A stretch of 64,000 bases of DNA from Archaeoglobaceae archaeon (GCA_025058735.1 JANXDX010000020.1:29757-93756); one strand, 5' to 3'; positions 36,092 to 45,176 are shown, numbered from the stretch's first letter. A program made the numbers and translations. Notes: generated by a model from the letters alone, not told the origin.

Positions 36092-37516
36092 TTATCTTAT
36101 TTCTTTACTCTTCACAGCCTTCTTCATCGTATATATCGCTACAACTCCTACAATGAACAACACTACTATGTTGAACCCCTTCAAGGGATGTCCTGCAAAC
36201 CAGAGTGCGCCTATGCCATTCGGTATACCAAGCCATGCTAAATACCTTCCAAGTGTGTTGAAGAGGGGTGCCATTGGTATAGTAGCTATTAGGAGGTTGA
36301 GTAGTCCTACTCTCTTTCCAAAAAGTTTATCGCCAAAGAGTGCTAGTACAATGAGCCATGCTATAGCTACATGGAACCAGCTTCCAGGGCTAAGGTGAGC
36401 ATTCTCTAGCCCTCTAGGTGTATCTTTTGCAGGAGCAGTACCTATGTACTCACTTGGATATGGGCCTGGATACGGTGAGCCTGCTGGCTGCTTGTACGTT
36501 ACTGTAATGTACGGGCTCGTATCGTACGCTAGTGCTATATACGCTCCAGTAGAAATCAGTATAGCAAGTACAGAAAGACTTATAGTAGTAGAGAGTTTGA
36601 TAGGAAATACCAAAGGTAGCTGTGCAGGTTGCGAAGATCCTCTTTCTGAAGCAGATCCGCTGCCCTTACTTAGGTATATCGCAGGAATAGATAGCAGTAG
36701 TAGTATAAAATAGATCCCTGCTGGAATGACCCACACGAGGCTGTGTACTGCAAAGACGTTGAACAGTATTAGTCCAATGAGTGTCAAAGGAAGGGCTATG
36801 CGCATGAGGTTGTATGCAAGCTTGAAAACACCATTGCTAACTTTGAAGACGCTCATAGCTAAGAGTATTATCATAGCACTTGCAGATATCAAAATAACGT
36901 GGTCATGTAACTGAACAAGTGCAGCAGGTTTTATTGGACTGAGTGTAATCTTGAATGTCCAAGCAAGAGCAAAGCCTACAAGAACACCAACGAATATGAT
37001 CAGCGTTGGTATAAGGAAAATTCCTTTCTGAACATACACATCAGATACAATGTCGAACCTTGATGGTTCCGATTTATGGTAGAAGAATGGTATCCTGACA
37101 AGTGCAGATAAAGCTACAAGTAGAAGTGATGCAAATAATAGAATCTCCAGTATGGCACTTACAACACCAAACGCAAGTATCTTTTTTCCAGTCTCATAGT
37201 AACTTGCAAGCATGCTTATCCAAAGTACAGGAGCTATGAAAGCAATTATGGTTATAAGCCTCTTCAACGTAGGCTTGAGATTTGCGTATGGCATGAGCAT
37301 AGATGCTATTATCAAAAGTACGCCCCACCATGAAGAATGTGCATGTCCTATCTTCTGCCACTCTGGTACTGGTTTGCCCCATGCTGCAGCACCCCATATA
37401 CCTATCATACCTACCAACGTACCAGCTGCAATCGCTATTATTGCTGCTGTAAACAATGGTACACTGAGTCCTAACCTTATACTATCAGGTTCAGCAACTT
37501 TCTCACTCTCTTTCAT
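36092..37516 (-). CDS. Polytopic membrane protein with paired-histidine helices
   Basis: A 474-aa protein with about 12 predicted transmembrane helices and a proline/glycine-rich external loop near residues 355-385. Histidines cluster at helix ends: KIGHAHSSWWGVLL (about 57), VQLHDHVILISAS (about 205) and AHLSPGSWFHVAIAW (about 395). This regular spacing suggests three related modules and possible haem or metal binding, as in the haem-copper oxidase/NO reductase subunit I superfamily, but the invariant copper-site histidines are not evident. No partner genes. Function unknown; G+C is like other membrane genes here. It lies alone between two tRNA genes. Confidence 0.8.
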   Translation of the reverse strand: MKESEKVAEPDSIRLGLSVPLFTAAIIAIAAGTLVGMIGIWGAAAWGKPVPEWQKIGHAHSSWWGVLLIIASMLMPYANLKPTLKRLITIIAFIAPVLWISMLASYYETGKKILAFGVVSAILEILLFASLLLVALSALVRIPFFYHKSEPSRFDIVSDVYVQKGIFLIPTLIIFVGVLVGFALAWTFKITLSPIKPAALVQLHDHVILISASAMIILLAMSVFKVSNGVFKLAYNLMRIALPLTLIGLILFNVFAVHSLVWVIPAGIYFILLLLSIPAIYLSKGSGSASERGSSQPAQLPLVFPIKLSTTISLSVLAILISTGAYIALAYDTSPYITVTYKQPAGSPYPGPYPSEYIGTAPAKDTPRGLENAHLSPGSWFHVAIAWLIVLALFGDKLFGKRVGLLNLLIATIPMAPLFNTLGRYLAWLGIPNGIGALWFAGHPLKGFNIVVLFIVGVVAIYTMKKAVKSKEIR

Positions 37517-38033
37517 GTTAATTTGTTATGTTTGATGAAATTTAAATTTTTTTTGTTAAATTTAATCATTTAATTTTATTACAAAAATAAATATTTTAAT
37601 TTAATATAAAAATTTTGCTGACAATTCTGATCGTTTTCGAAACTGAGAATTAGCGTTTCTTAATCTCTAAAACTTTTCTATTAAGTCTTTTCTTGCTTCT
37701 TTGTAAATGAAAGTATCAAGAATTTAAATTTAAATCTATAGTTGTTGTAAAAATTAACGTAGAGTAAAAATTTTATAAAGTAATATTAAATTTATGTATA
37801 TACAAATAGGTTTCTGAAAAGTGAAATAAGCAAGAACGTACGTTCATAAAAAGAAAATAGCTTAGAAAACTTTGCAGTTTAAAAAATTCAAACTTAATAT
37901 AAAAAATAATAATTAATAATTATGAGAGATGATAGATAAACCAATGAAAGAACAATTTTCAGAACTTGTAAAAAACACAAGAAGATGTACAAAATACAAA
38001 GTTTAAAAGTCAATTAGCTTTCAAAAAATAAAA
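37517..38033. other. 517-bp AT-rich region without a gene
   Basis: Upstream of the membrane protein gene and downstream of tRNA-Gly. Only very short frames are open (for example a 19-codon one at 37944). TATA-like runs near 37530-37610 could serve the leftward gene. Confidence 0.4.
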
Positions 38034-38104
38034 TGCGCGGGCCGGGATTCGAACCCGGGCTAACGGCTCGGAAAGCCGTTGTCCTACCCCTAGACTACCC
38101 GCGC
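38034..38104 (-). tRNA. tRNA-Gly (anticodon TCC)
   Basis: Minus-strand cloverleaf: acceptor GCGCGGG/CCCGCGC, D arm around GTCTAGGGGTAGGAC, anticodon stem ACGGC/GCCGT with loop TTTCCGA (anticodon TCC), T arm GGTTCGAATCC, discriminator A. No intron, no encoded CCA. Confidence 0.95.
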
Positions 38105-38142
38105 TAAGAATTGATCTAGGTACAGATATATACTTTTTTCGC

Positions 38143-39180
38143 TCATACAATTTTCGTCTCTTTAATAGCTTTCTCAAAATCATCTTTACTTGGATTCAAA
38201 TCTTCAAGTATTGTGTACCTTTTTCTTCTAATCCTTTTAGCAAAAACTAAAGCTTCTAAAATTTGTTCCTTGTTTAGTCCTATCTCCCTAGCACTACTAG
38301 GAGAGCCTATTTTCTCAAACGCCCTCTTAACTTTTTCCCACTCCCCAATACCATAAACTTTCTCGTAGAAGTATTCCATTATGATCGTTCCAATACCAAC
38401 CTGTTCTCCATGCAATCCAAATCCGTAACCTAAATAATCTACAGCATGGCTGAACTTGTGCTCAGATCCACTAGCAGGTCTACTGCTTCCAACTATTGCC
38501 ATCGCCACTCCACTCATGATTAAACCCTGAACCAAAAGTTTAACGTGAGATGGAATGTTGAAATCTAACTCCTCAGCTTTTTTTAACATTAACTCAGCTG
38601 GCATCGAAGATATTGAAGCTGCAACTTCGTTGTAGTTTTCATTAACTTTTTCTTTAGCTAGTTGCCAATCTTTTACAGCAGTTATATTTGATATCAGATC
38701 TCCAAAACCGCTGTTCATCAACCTCCTAGGACTTTTGATCAGGATTTTCACATCAGCTAAAACTGCAGAAGGAGGATTTGTAGAGATTGAAATTGGTTTT
38801 CCATTTTCCTTAAAGCTTGCAACAGGTGATGCAATTCCATCGTGAGAGGCTGAAGTTGGAATGCTTATGAATGGAACATTCAATTCAGTAGCTGTAACTT
38901 TTGCCACATCTATAACCTTTCCTCCTCCAAATCCCAAAACAACTTCGAAATCGCTGTAAGAAGTGTTTACAACTATTCTTTTAACTTCATCAACACTAGA
39001 TCTTTCAACGAAAAAAGTTGTAACTTCAAAAGAATTTTTCAACTTTTCTTCAAACTTCTTAGCTAAGATATCGTAAACATTTTTTCCTGTCAACATCAAA
39101 ATATTTCTTCTATCTTTGATGACTTCAAAGACTTTTTCAATAGCCCCTGGTTCTATGTAAACTTTTACTGGAAACTTCAT
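38143..39180 (-). CDS. egsA: sn-Glycerol-1-phosphate dehydrogenase
   Basis: About 345 aa. It reduces dihydroxyacetone phosphate to glycerol-1-phosphate, the backbone of archaeal ether lipids. The nucleotide site is LGFGGGKVIDVAK near residue 80, followed by PTSASHDGIASPVASF. Zinc ligands lie in NSGFGDLISN, SGSEHKFSHA and GLHGEQVGIG. ATG 39180 directly follows the stop of the upstream gene with GGTG seven nt before it; a GTG three codons upstream is the alternative. Confidence 0.95.
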   Translation of the reverse strand: MKFPVKVYIEPGAIEKVFEVIKDRRNILMLTGKNVYDILAKKFEEKLKNSFEVTTFFVERSSVDEVKRIVVNTSYSDFEVVLGFGGGKVIDVAKVTATELNVPFISIPTSASHDGIASPVASFKENGKPISISTNPPSAVLADVKILIKSPRRLMNSGFGDLISNITAVKDWQLAKEKVNENYNEVAASISSMPAELMLKKAEELDFNIPSHVKLLVQGLIMSGVAMAIVGSSRPASGSEHKFSHAVDYLGYGFGLHGEQVGIGTIIMEYFYEKVYGIGEWEKVKRAFEKIGSPSSAREIGLNKEQILEALVFAKRIRRKRYTILEDLNPSKDDFEKAIKETKIV

Positions 39181-39181
39181 G

Positions 39182-39562
39182 CTAGACACCGAGTCTCCTC
39201 ATTAAATCCTCTGGAGAATTAGTTGCAAAGCATTTAAACTCTTCTCTTCCAATGCAAAAAGTTGGAAAACTGTAAACTTTAAAAGGAATTTGATCTCTAG
39301 GAAATTCGAGAAAAACAGGAACGTATTTTGACTCTATTCTATTCATAACTTCTCCTGAAAAGAATTTCTTAAATTCCATGCAAGTTGGACAAATTTTTGA
39401 AGATACAAAGACAAAAATTTCTTTTTTTGTTTTGTTTGAAATTTCTTTAGCTTCCTCTAACTTGTACCATCTTGACTCATCGAACCCTTGTTCAGAGAAT
39501 ATAAAGATCGCTAGCAGAGATAAAGCTAAGGCTGACAGCACTACAACGTACCAGCGTACCAT
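39182..39562 (-). CDS. Membrane-anchored thioredoxin-like protein
   Basis: About 126 aa: an N-terminal signal-anchor helix (WYVVVLSALALSLLAIFIF) and an extracytoplasmic thioredoxin fold with the redox pair in SSKICPTCMEFKKFF and a cis-proline-like VYSFPTFCIG. Probably a thiol-disulfide exchange protein at the outer face of the membrane. ATG 39562 lies about 23 nt from the TATA box shared with the sirtuin gene; a TTG three codons upstream is the alternative start. It runs directly into egsA. Confidence 0.85.
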   Translation of the reverse strand: MVRWYVVVLSALALSLLAIFIFSEQGFDESRWYKLEEAKEISNKTKKEIFVFVSSKICPTCMEFKKFFSGEVMNRIESKYVPVFLEFPRDQIPFKVYSFPTFCIGREEFKCFATNSPEDLMRRLGV

Positions 39563-39576
39563 GATTTTCAAAACAA

Positions 39577-39590
39577 TTTAATATATATAA
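39577..39590. promoter_or_regulatory. Shared bidirectional TATA element (thioredoxin-like / sirtuin)
   Basis: TTTAATATATATAA lies midway between two divergent leaderless starts, ATG 39562 (minus) and ATG 39605 (plus), at about 20-25 nt from each. The 42-bp space has no room for two separate promoters. Confidence 0.55.
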
Positions 39591-39604
39591 GTTTAACTTC
39601 CAAC

Positions 39605-40336
39605 ATGGAAGTTGTTGACGTTGTATTGAAAGCAAAACACCTAACAGCTTTAACCGGAGCAGGCGTATCTGCCGAAAGTGGAGTTCCAACTTTTAGAGGG
39701 AAGGATGGACTTTGGAACAAATACAGACCAGAAGAATTAGCTACTCCTGAAGCTTTTGCAAGAAATCCTGAAATTGTCTGGGAATGGTACAAGTGGAGGA
39801 TGAAGATCGTTTTCAATGCAAAACCAAATCAAGCCCATTATGCTTTTGCAGAACTAGAAAGGATGGGAATATTAAAATGTTTAATAACTCAAAATGTAGA
39901 TGATCTTCATGAAAGGGCTGGAAGTAAAAGAGTTCTACACCTACATGGAAGTTTAAAAGTAGTTAGGTGTACTGGATGTAAAAAAGAGTTTGAAGTGAAT
40001 GAGCCTCCAGAAAAAACACTATGTGAATGCGGCTCTTTACTTAGACCAGGAGTTGTTTGGTTTGGTGAGAATTTACCTGAAAAAATTTTAAGAGATGCGA
40101 TCTTTGAATTAAGCTTGAGTGATGCGATAATAGTTGCTGGAACATCAGCTGTCGTTCAGCCTGCAGCATCTTTACCTTACATAGTCAAAAGGAACGGTGG
40201 AATTGTGATAGAAGTAAATCCTGACGTAACACCTTTAACTGAAATTGCAGACATAAGCGTTAGAGAGAAGGCTGGAAAATTTATGAAAGAATTAGTAGAT
40301 GAAATTAAGCTACGTCTTTCTTCAAAAACTCCCTAA
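39605..40336 (+). CDS. NAD-dependent protein deacylase, Sir2 family
   Basis: A 243-aa class III-like sirtuin. The NAD site is LTGAGVSAESGVPTFRG, the catalytic segment is TQNVDDLHERAGSKRVLHLHG, and zinc is bound by CTGCKKEF plus CECGS. The Tyr-x-x-Arg pair of desuccinylases is present (EWYKWRMK), so removal of succinyl or other acidic acyl groups is plausible. In a cell handling succinyl- and methylmalonyl-CoA that would make sense. The last 32 bp overlap truD tail to tail. Confidence 0.93.
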   Translation: MEVVDVVLKAKHLTALTGAGVSAESGVPTFRGKDGLWNKYRPEELATPEAFARNPEIVWEWYKWRMKIVFNAKPNQAHYAFAELERMGILKCLITQNVDDLHERAGSKRVLHLHGSLKVVRCTGCKKEFEVNEPPEKTLCECGSLLRPGVVWFGENLPEKILRDAIFELSLSDAIIVAGTSAVVQPAASLPYIVKRNGGIVIEVNPDVTPLTEIADISVREKAGKFMKELVDEIKLRLSSKTP

Positions 40337-41549
40337 GCAAAACAGTTCCGTAGCAACCTTTTGGTAGATAAAAAGAAAAAGTACAGTTGGAAAAAGTTAT
40401 CCCAGTTATTTCTATTATCATATCTGCAGCTCTCAAAGAGCCTGGAGAGGAGAATTCTTTTATTTCGTTCTTAAAACTTTTTAAATCTAAGTTGTCTTCA
40501 GAAAGTATTTCCTTAGCTTTTTTGTTCCAACCTTCAAGTTTGGTATCATAACCGACAAGAGGTAGAGCTAGAGCAGCAAACCTTTCAGCTATTAACCTTT
40601 TAACTCTAGAAAAATTCCAATCTACTAAACTAAAATCCTTAAAAGTAAAGTAACTATTCTCCCTTGTCAAATAGCAAGCGTAATCCCATCTGTATATTTC
40701 CTTCAAGTTTCCAAAATCTTTTATTCTATCAGAAAGTAGCCTGTTGAAGATGTAAGACTGATAAGCGTGTATGAACATGATCTTCAAATTTCTAGGTAAA
40801 GAAAGCAAAGCTTCGAGTTCACTTTTCCCTTCTCTAAGCTTTTGAAGTAAACTTCTTTCATAGCTCAAATGTTTTGGCAGCTCTCTAAGTCCAACCCTTG
40901 GATCTCTTGTGTTCCAAAGATCTTCTCTTATCTTTTTAACTTTTTCATCTTCCCCTTCAAAAGGCTTAGCTACGTACGTCCAAAAAGCTTCTTCATAATT
41001 TTTTTGGAGTAAAAGTTTTCCGACTTCGTGTGTTACATATCTAAGAACTCCAAACCTCTGTAGACCAAAATAGTTTGGAGTACCTTTTTCTTTTAGCTCG
41101 TTCAGAGTTTTTGAAAACAACTCTCCATTTTTACAGTTTCTAACAACTATTTTAAACTTGTTACCTACAAGATCGCCCAGTTCCAAAGCTTTTCTTGAAT
41201 AACCTACAAACTCCACTTCAGCATCTTTGAACTTTAAATTTAGTTCATTTTCTCCAACTTTGTATACGCTGAAGTACTGAACAGTCAGAGCTCTTTTATC
41301 TTTTGTACCGGCAAAAGATATCCTTTTCTTACTTATTTTTAATCTACTTGCAAGAACGTTTGCAAACCTTAAAGTATCCCAGTTCATCTTTTTCACTTTT
41401 ATTATAGCATAATCTCCACTTCCAACGTCTATTTTCGCAATTTCTTCAACGTAAAAGTCTTCAGCCTCAACTTTGATTTCACCCCCTATAGGAGGTGTTG
41501 AAGTTATGAATTTGCCAAGCACAGATCTAGTTGCTTTTTTCATTTTCAA
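40305..41549 (-). CDS. truD: tRNA pseudouridine synthase D
   Basis: A 414-aa TruD. The catalytic Asp is in FAGTKDKRALTVQYFS, and the family motif PNYFGLQRFG is near residue 153; the TRUD insertion domain follows. It converts U13 of tRNA to pseudouridine. The 3' end overlaps the sirtuin gene on the other strand. Confidence 0.94.
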   Translation of the reverse strand: MKMKKATRSVLGKFITSTPPIGGEIKVEAEDFYVEEIAKIDVGSGDYAIIKVKKMNWDTLRFANVLASRLKISKKRISFAGTKDKRALTVQYFSVYKVGENELNLKFKDAEVEFVGYSRKALELGDLVGNKFKIVVRNCKNGELFSKTLNELKEKGTPNYFGLQRFGVLRYVTHEVGKLLLQKNYEEAFWTYVAKPFEGEDEKVKKIREDLWNTRDPRVGLRELPKHLSYERSLLQKLREGKSELEALLSLPRNLKIMFIHAYQSYIFNRLLSDRIKDFGNLKEIYRWDYACYLTRENSYFTFKDFSLVDWNFSRVKRLIAERFAALALPLVGYDTKLEGWNKKAKEILSEDNLDLKSFKNEIKEFSSPGSLRAADMIIEITGITFSNCTFSFYLPKGCYGTVLLREFLKKDVA

Positions 41550-41644
41550 CCTTTCTATTTAAAAATTTAATTATTAAAATAAAAATATTTTATTTTTTAT
41601 TAATTTTTTCTCAGAGTAATTTTATTTTAAAAGAAAAAGAAAGA

Positions 41645-41653
41645 ATTATATAC
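41645..41653 (+). promoter_or_regulatory. TATA element of mfnB
   Basis: ATTATATAC lies about 26 nt before ATG 41676 with no ribosome site, typical of the leaderless genes in this window. Confidence 0.5.
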
Positions 41654-41675
41654 GCATTTAACCTTTTTTAATCTG

Positions 41676-42380
41676 ATGAAGGTGCTTGTAAGTCCAATGA
41701 ATAAGGCTGAAGCTATCGAAGCTTTAGAGGGAGATGCAGATATAATAGATGTAAAAAATCCTGCAGAAGGTTCTCTTGGAGCAAACTTTCCCTGGATAAT
41801 TAGAGAAATTGCTAAAATAGCTAAAAATTTTGGAAAAGAAGTTAGTGCTACTACTGGTGATTTACCATTTAAGCCTGGAACTGCGAGCTTAGCTGCTTTA
41901 GGTGCTGCAATTTCTGGAGCAGACTACATTAAAGTTGGATTTTATGGTGTTAGAAATAAAGATGAAGCTGAAAAGATGGTTGATGCAGTAGTTAAAGCTG
42001 TAAAAGATTTTGATGGAAAAAAGAAAGTTGTAATAGCAGGTTACGCTGATTACAAAAGAATAAATGCAATATCTCCTCTACAACTCCCTGAAATTGCTGC
42101 AAAGTTCGGAGCTGATGTAGTTATGGTAGATACAGCGATAAAAGACGGTACATCTCTATTCGATCATTTGAACATCGAAGAGATCAAAATTTTTGTTGAA
42201 TCTGCACATAGTAAAGATCTTCTCTGTGCTCTAGCCGGAAACCTTGGCTGGAAAAACATAGATACACTGAAAACTTTAAAACCTGACATAATAGGTGTTA
42301 GAACGATGGTTTGTGAAGCTGGAAGAAATTCAATGATAAAAAGAGAATTAGTTAAAAAACTTGTAGAACTAGTCAGATAA
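41676..42380 (+). CDS. mfnB: (5-formylfuran-3-yl)methyl phosphate synthase
   Basis: A 234-aa TIM-barrel protein (formerly DUF556) that makes the furan precursor of methanofuran from two glyceraldehyde-3-phosphates. The Schiff-base lysine is in IDVKNPAEGSLGA, and ADYIKVGFYG and GADVVMVDTAIKDGTSLFDHL are conserved. Its presence implies C1 carriers of the methanogenic/archaeal type (methanofuran), as used by Archaeoglobi. It overlaps the convergent PhoU-type gene by 12 bp. Confidence 0.94.
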   Translation: MKVLVSPMNKAEAIEALEGDADIIDVKNPAEGSLGANFPWIIREIAKIAKNFGKEVSATTGDLPFKPGTASLAALGAAISGADYIKVGFYGVRNKDEAEKMVDAVVKAVKDFDGKKKVVIAGYADYKRINAISPLQLPEIAAKFGADVVMVDTAIKDGTSLFDHLNIEEIKIFVESAHSKDLLCALAGNLGWKNIDTLKTLKPDIIGVRTMVCEAGRNSMIKRELVKKLVELVR

Positions 42381-43541
42381 CTTACAACAAAGTTCTAAAA
42401 GTGATTTTTCACCTTCCCTAGTTCCTTTTGCTATAAGAACATCTTTAGGCAAAATCTTTGTATTTGCTGTTGGTCTTGTAATCCATTCTCCATTTCTTTT
42501 CACAGCAATTATGTGCATTCCAGTACTTGTTTCAACTTTAGCCTCTCCAAGGGTTTTTCCAGCTATGGAAGAACAATCTTCTACTCTTATCATAACAAGG
42601 ACTTCGTCAGTTTCTCTCATCGCTGCCTCAAAAACTTCTGGAATTTCCATCTTATCGACTAAAACCCTCGCTATATCAACTGCCGCATCAGCTATTTGCT
42701 CAGCGCAATGAGCTATTTCAAGCAGAACTATCAAAGATTCGACATTTTTTAATTTTTTAGAGCTTTCAAAGAGTAGTTTTAAAACTTCGAACTTTTTGTT
42801 GTCTATCAATTCTTCAAGGTACAGGACTTCCAAAGCCACTTCCTCGTTCTTGTATATCAGTGAGGAGTAAGCTAGATCAACTGCCAACTCTGAAAGATTT
42901 TTCATTTCTATAAGAAGGTCTACAGCTCTGTCTAACTCTTCAACTTCTATTTCCGGAGGACTTTGTACGTTTGTTATCTTCTTTCCTGAAACAACTTCGT
43001 AGAACCTTGGAACCGCTATTGGATCTCCTCTAGCAAAAAGGATGTCTCCTTTCAGAATTTTTACATCTTTCTTTGGATTGAATATCCAATTGAATCCCCT
43101 CTTTATAGCTATAACTCTCATTCCAGTTCTTGTGTGCAATTTTGATTCTTTAAGTGTTTTTCCAACGATTTCTGAATTTTCTGAAACTTCTAGCTTTACA
43201 ACAGTTTCTTCCGAATGGTAAAGGATTATGTTCACTATCTCACTTGAAAGTTTGTAACCTCTGAGGACGAGTAAAGCTATATCTGCTGAAGCGTTACTTA
43301 TTTTTTGTCCGGCATTTGCAACCTGAAGAATTGAAACTATTTTTTTTGCCTCCTCATACCACCTTGCTGCTAATGCAGATGTCTTTTTGATCTTCTTAAA
43401 AAGATCTCCAACTCTCTCTTCAAGCTCTAAAACCTCTTCTGCTATATCTTCGTTGTCGTAGAATATTGATGAGTAAGCTAGATCGACCATCAGTTCAGTA
43501 TTATCTTTTATATCCACTAGCAAGTCTTTTACAGTTTTCAC
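42369..43541 (-). CDS. Tandem PhoU-RCK_C protein (ion channel/transport regulator)
   Basis: A 390-aa protein with an internal duplication. Residues 1-105 and 205-300 are helical PhoU-like halves (ELMVDLAYSSIFYDNEDIAEEV versus ELAVDLAYSSLIYKNEEVAL). Residues 115-195 and 310-385 are RCK_C/TrkA_C domains (GKTLKESKLHTRTGMRVIAI versus GKTLGEAKVETSTGMHIIAV). RCK_C binds ions or small ligands and gates potassium or related transporters. No transporter is adjacent here. The two halves together equal the usual dimer in one chain. Confidence 0.85.
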   Translation of the reverse strand: MKTVKDLLVDIKDNTELMVDLAYSSIFYDNEDIAEEVLELEERVGDLFKKIKKTSALAARWYEEAKKIVSILQVANAGQKISNASADIALLVLRGYKLSSEIVNIILYHSEETVVKLEVSENSEIVGKTLKESKLHTRTGMRVIAIKRGFNWIFNPKKDVKILKGDILFARGDPIAVPRFYEVVSGKKITNVQSPPEIEVEELDRAVDLLIEMKNLSELAVDLAYSSLIYKNEEVALEVLYLEELIDNKKFEVLKLLFESSKKLKNVESLIVLLEIAHCAEQIADAAVDIARVLVDKMEIPEVFEAAMRETDEVLVMIRVEDCSSIAGKTLGEAKVETSTGMHIIAVKRNGEWITRPTANTKILPKDVLIAKGTREGEKSLLELCCKLSD

Positions 43542-43575
43542 AGATAAAACTACGCGTACTTAAAAATATTTTTTA

Positions 43576-43932
43576 CTAAACTACTTCAGGTTTAACCTCC
43601 GCCCCTTTCCTATCGTAACATTTCCAGCAATTTTCTCTGTAAGGATAACAAACTATTATATGATATTTACCAAACCTTGAAAAGAGTTCTAGATCTTCCT
43701 CAGATGGTTCACAACTCGGTGATGGATGACTGTGTACTGTTCCTAGGACTGAGATCCCTATGGGTAAAACATCTAAATTTATTAAAGCTGAAAGATTTCC
43801 AGAAATAAAAGGTAAAAAAATTATTTCAGAAATTTCGTCTCTCTTTCCACCAAGCAAAGCTATAAATTCGCTTGGATGGTAGTTTTTAGCAATTTCAAGT
43901 AAAGCTTTGATGACTTCTCTCTTGATTTTCAT
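43576..43932 (-). CDS. JAMM/MPN+ zinc metalloprotease (SAMP isopeptidase type)
   Basis: A 118-aa minimal JAMM domain. The glutamate is in HPSEFIALLGG (about residue 22), and the zinc motif is TVHSHPSPSCEPSEEDLELF (His-x-His-x8-Asp). It closely resembles the structurally known A. fulgidus JAMM protein in length and text, as I recall it. It likely cleaves SAMP ubiquitin-like conjugates. It overlaps the end of leuC by 4 bp (ATGA). Confidence 0.93.
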   Translation of the reverse strand: MKIKREVIKALLEIAKNYHPSEFIALLGGKRDEISEIIFLPFISGNLSALINLDVLPIGISVLGTVHSHPSPSCEPSEEDLELFSRFGKYHIIVCYPYRENCWKCYDRKGAEVKPEVV

Positions 43933-45176
43933 AGAAATTCTCTTGGATCAACTATTTCTCCTTTTAGAGCACTAGCTGCAGCAGTTGCTGGAGATGCTAA
44001 GTATATTGAAGCTTCAGGATTTCCCATCCTTCCCTTGAAATTCCTGTTAGCTGTCGATATGCAAACTTCACCGTCTGCAGGAACGCCCATGTGTATTCCA
44101 ACGCAAGGACCACAGCCAGGAGGTAAAATTATTCCACCTGCCTCAATTAAGATATCTAAGATCCCTTTTTTCAAAGCTTCTAAATAAACTCTTCTACTTG
44201 CAGGAGCTACTATTAATCTTACAGTTTTTGGAACTTTTTTTCCTTTCAAAATCTTAGCTACGACTTCTAAATCAGACAACCTTCCATTCGTACAAGTTCC
44301 AATGAAAACTTGATCTACTCTTACCCCGGAAACTTCTTCAACACTTACAACGTTTTCAACACTGTGCGGCTTTGCAACTAAAGGTGTTAGATCGAATGCA
44401 TCTAAATAAATCTCTTTTTCATAATCAACTTCTTTATCAGCTTTTATTTCTTTGAAATCTGAAATTCTACCTAAGTAAGCTAAATACTCTCTAGTTTTTT
44501 CATCAGTTTCAAATAAACCTGCTTTTGCTCCACATTCGATCGCCATGTTCGCAATTGTTAGCCTACTTTCAACGTCTAAATTTTTTATACAATCTCCATG
44601 GAATTCCAAAGCTTTGTAATCTGCTCCATCTGCTCCTATATCTTTTATGATTTTTAATATTATGTCTTTTGCAAAAACGCCTTTCTTTAACTTTCCATCT
44701 ACTTCAACTCTGAAGCTTTCCGGAACTCTGAACCAATTTTTTCCAAGAGCTATTGAAACTGCAACATCCGTCGATCCCATTCCAGTTCCAAAAGCACCTA
44801 ATGCACCGTAAGTACATGAATGGCTGTCAGCTCCAACTATTAGATCTCCAGGTTTCACGTACTTTTCAACCATCACCTGATGTATTATTCCTTCTCCAAC
44901 TGGATTGAAATCAGCTTTTATGCTCAGAGCAAAATCCATGATATTTTTCTGATCGTTGCTCAACTCCCTTCTCGGCGATGGAGCTGCGTGGTCTATGAAA
45001 AAATGAGTTACACTTGCAGCTCTCCAAAAGCCAATTTCTTTCAGCTGTTTTATAGCTAAAGGAGCTGTACCATCCTGAAGCGCTATGTGATCGATCTTCG
45101 CTACAACTACATCTCCAGCGTAGGCATCTTTTCCAGATTTATCACTTAGTATCTTTTCGGCTAAAGTTTTGCCCAT
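43929..45176 (-). CDS. leuC: 3-Isopropylmalate dehydratase/homoaconitase family, large subunit
   Basis: About 415 aa, an aconitase-fold [4Fe-4S] enzyme lacking the small swivel domain. Cluster cysteines are in FIGTCTNGR and PPGCGPCVGIH (C and CxxC), and the DHAAPSPRRELSNDQ and GADSHSCTYGALGAFGTGMGSTD segments are typical. The LeuD-type small subunit is not in this window. Start is ATG 45176, or ATG 45185 three codons before. It could act in leucine synthesis or a related (R)-2-methylmalate step. The second gene of a three-gene unit. Confidence 0.9.
   Translation of the reverse strand: MGKTLAEKILSDKSGKDAYAGDVVVAKIDHIALQDGTAPLAIKQLKEIGFWRAASVTHFFIDHAAPSPRRELSNDQKNIMDFALSIKADFNPVGEGIIHQVMVEKYVKPGDLIVGADSHSCTYGALGAFGTGMGSTDVAVSIALGKNWFRVPESFRVEVDGKLKKGVFAKDIILKIIKDIGADGADYKALEFHGDCIKNLDVESRLTIANMAIECGAKAGLFETDEKTREYLAYLGRISDFKEIKADKEVDYEKEIYLDAFDLTPLVAKPHSVENVVSVEEVSGVRVDQVFIGTCTNGRLSDLEVVAKILKGKKVPKTVRLIVAPASRRVYLEALKKGILDILIEAGGIILPPGCGPCVGIHMGVPADGEVCISTANRNFKGRMGNPEASIYLASPATAAASALKGEIVDPREFL

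Noticed and set aside
36092..37516. The membrane protein gene looked GC-richer than its flanks and therefore possibly transferred
   Set aside because: By hand count 36301-36480 has 85/180 G+C against 60/180 in 38161-38340, but single lines from other genes in the window (acs, the SSS symporter) reach a similar level, so composition alone does not support transfer.
37944..38004. 19-codon frame before tRNA-Gly
   Set aside because: Too short, no ribosome site or TATA at proper spacing, no conservation evidence.
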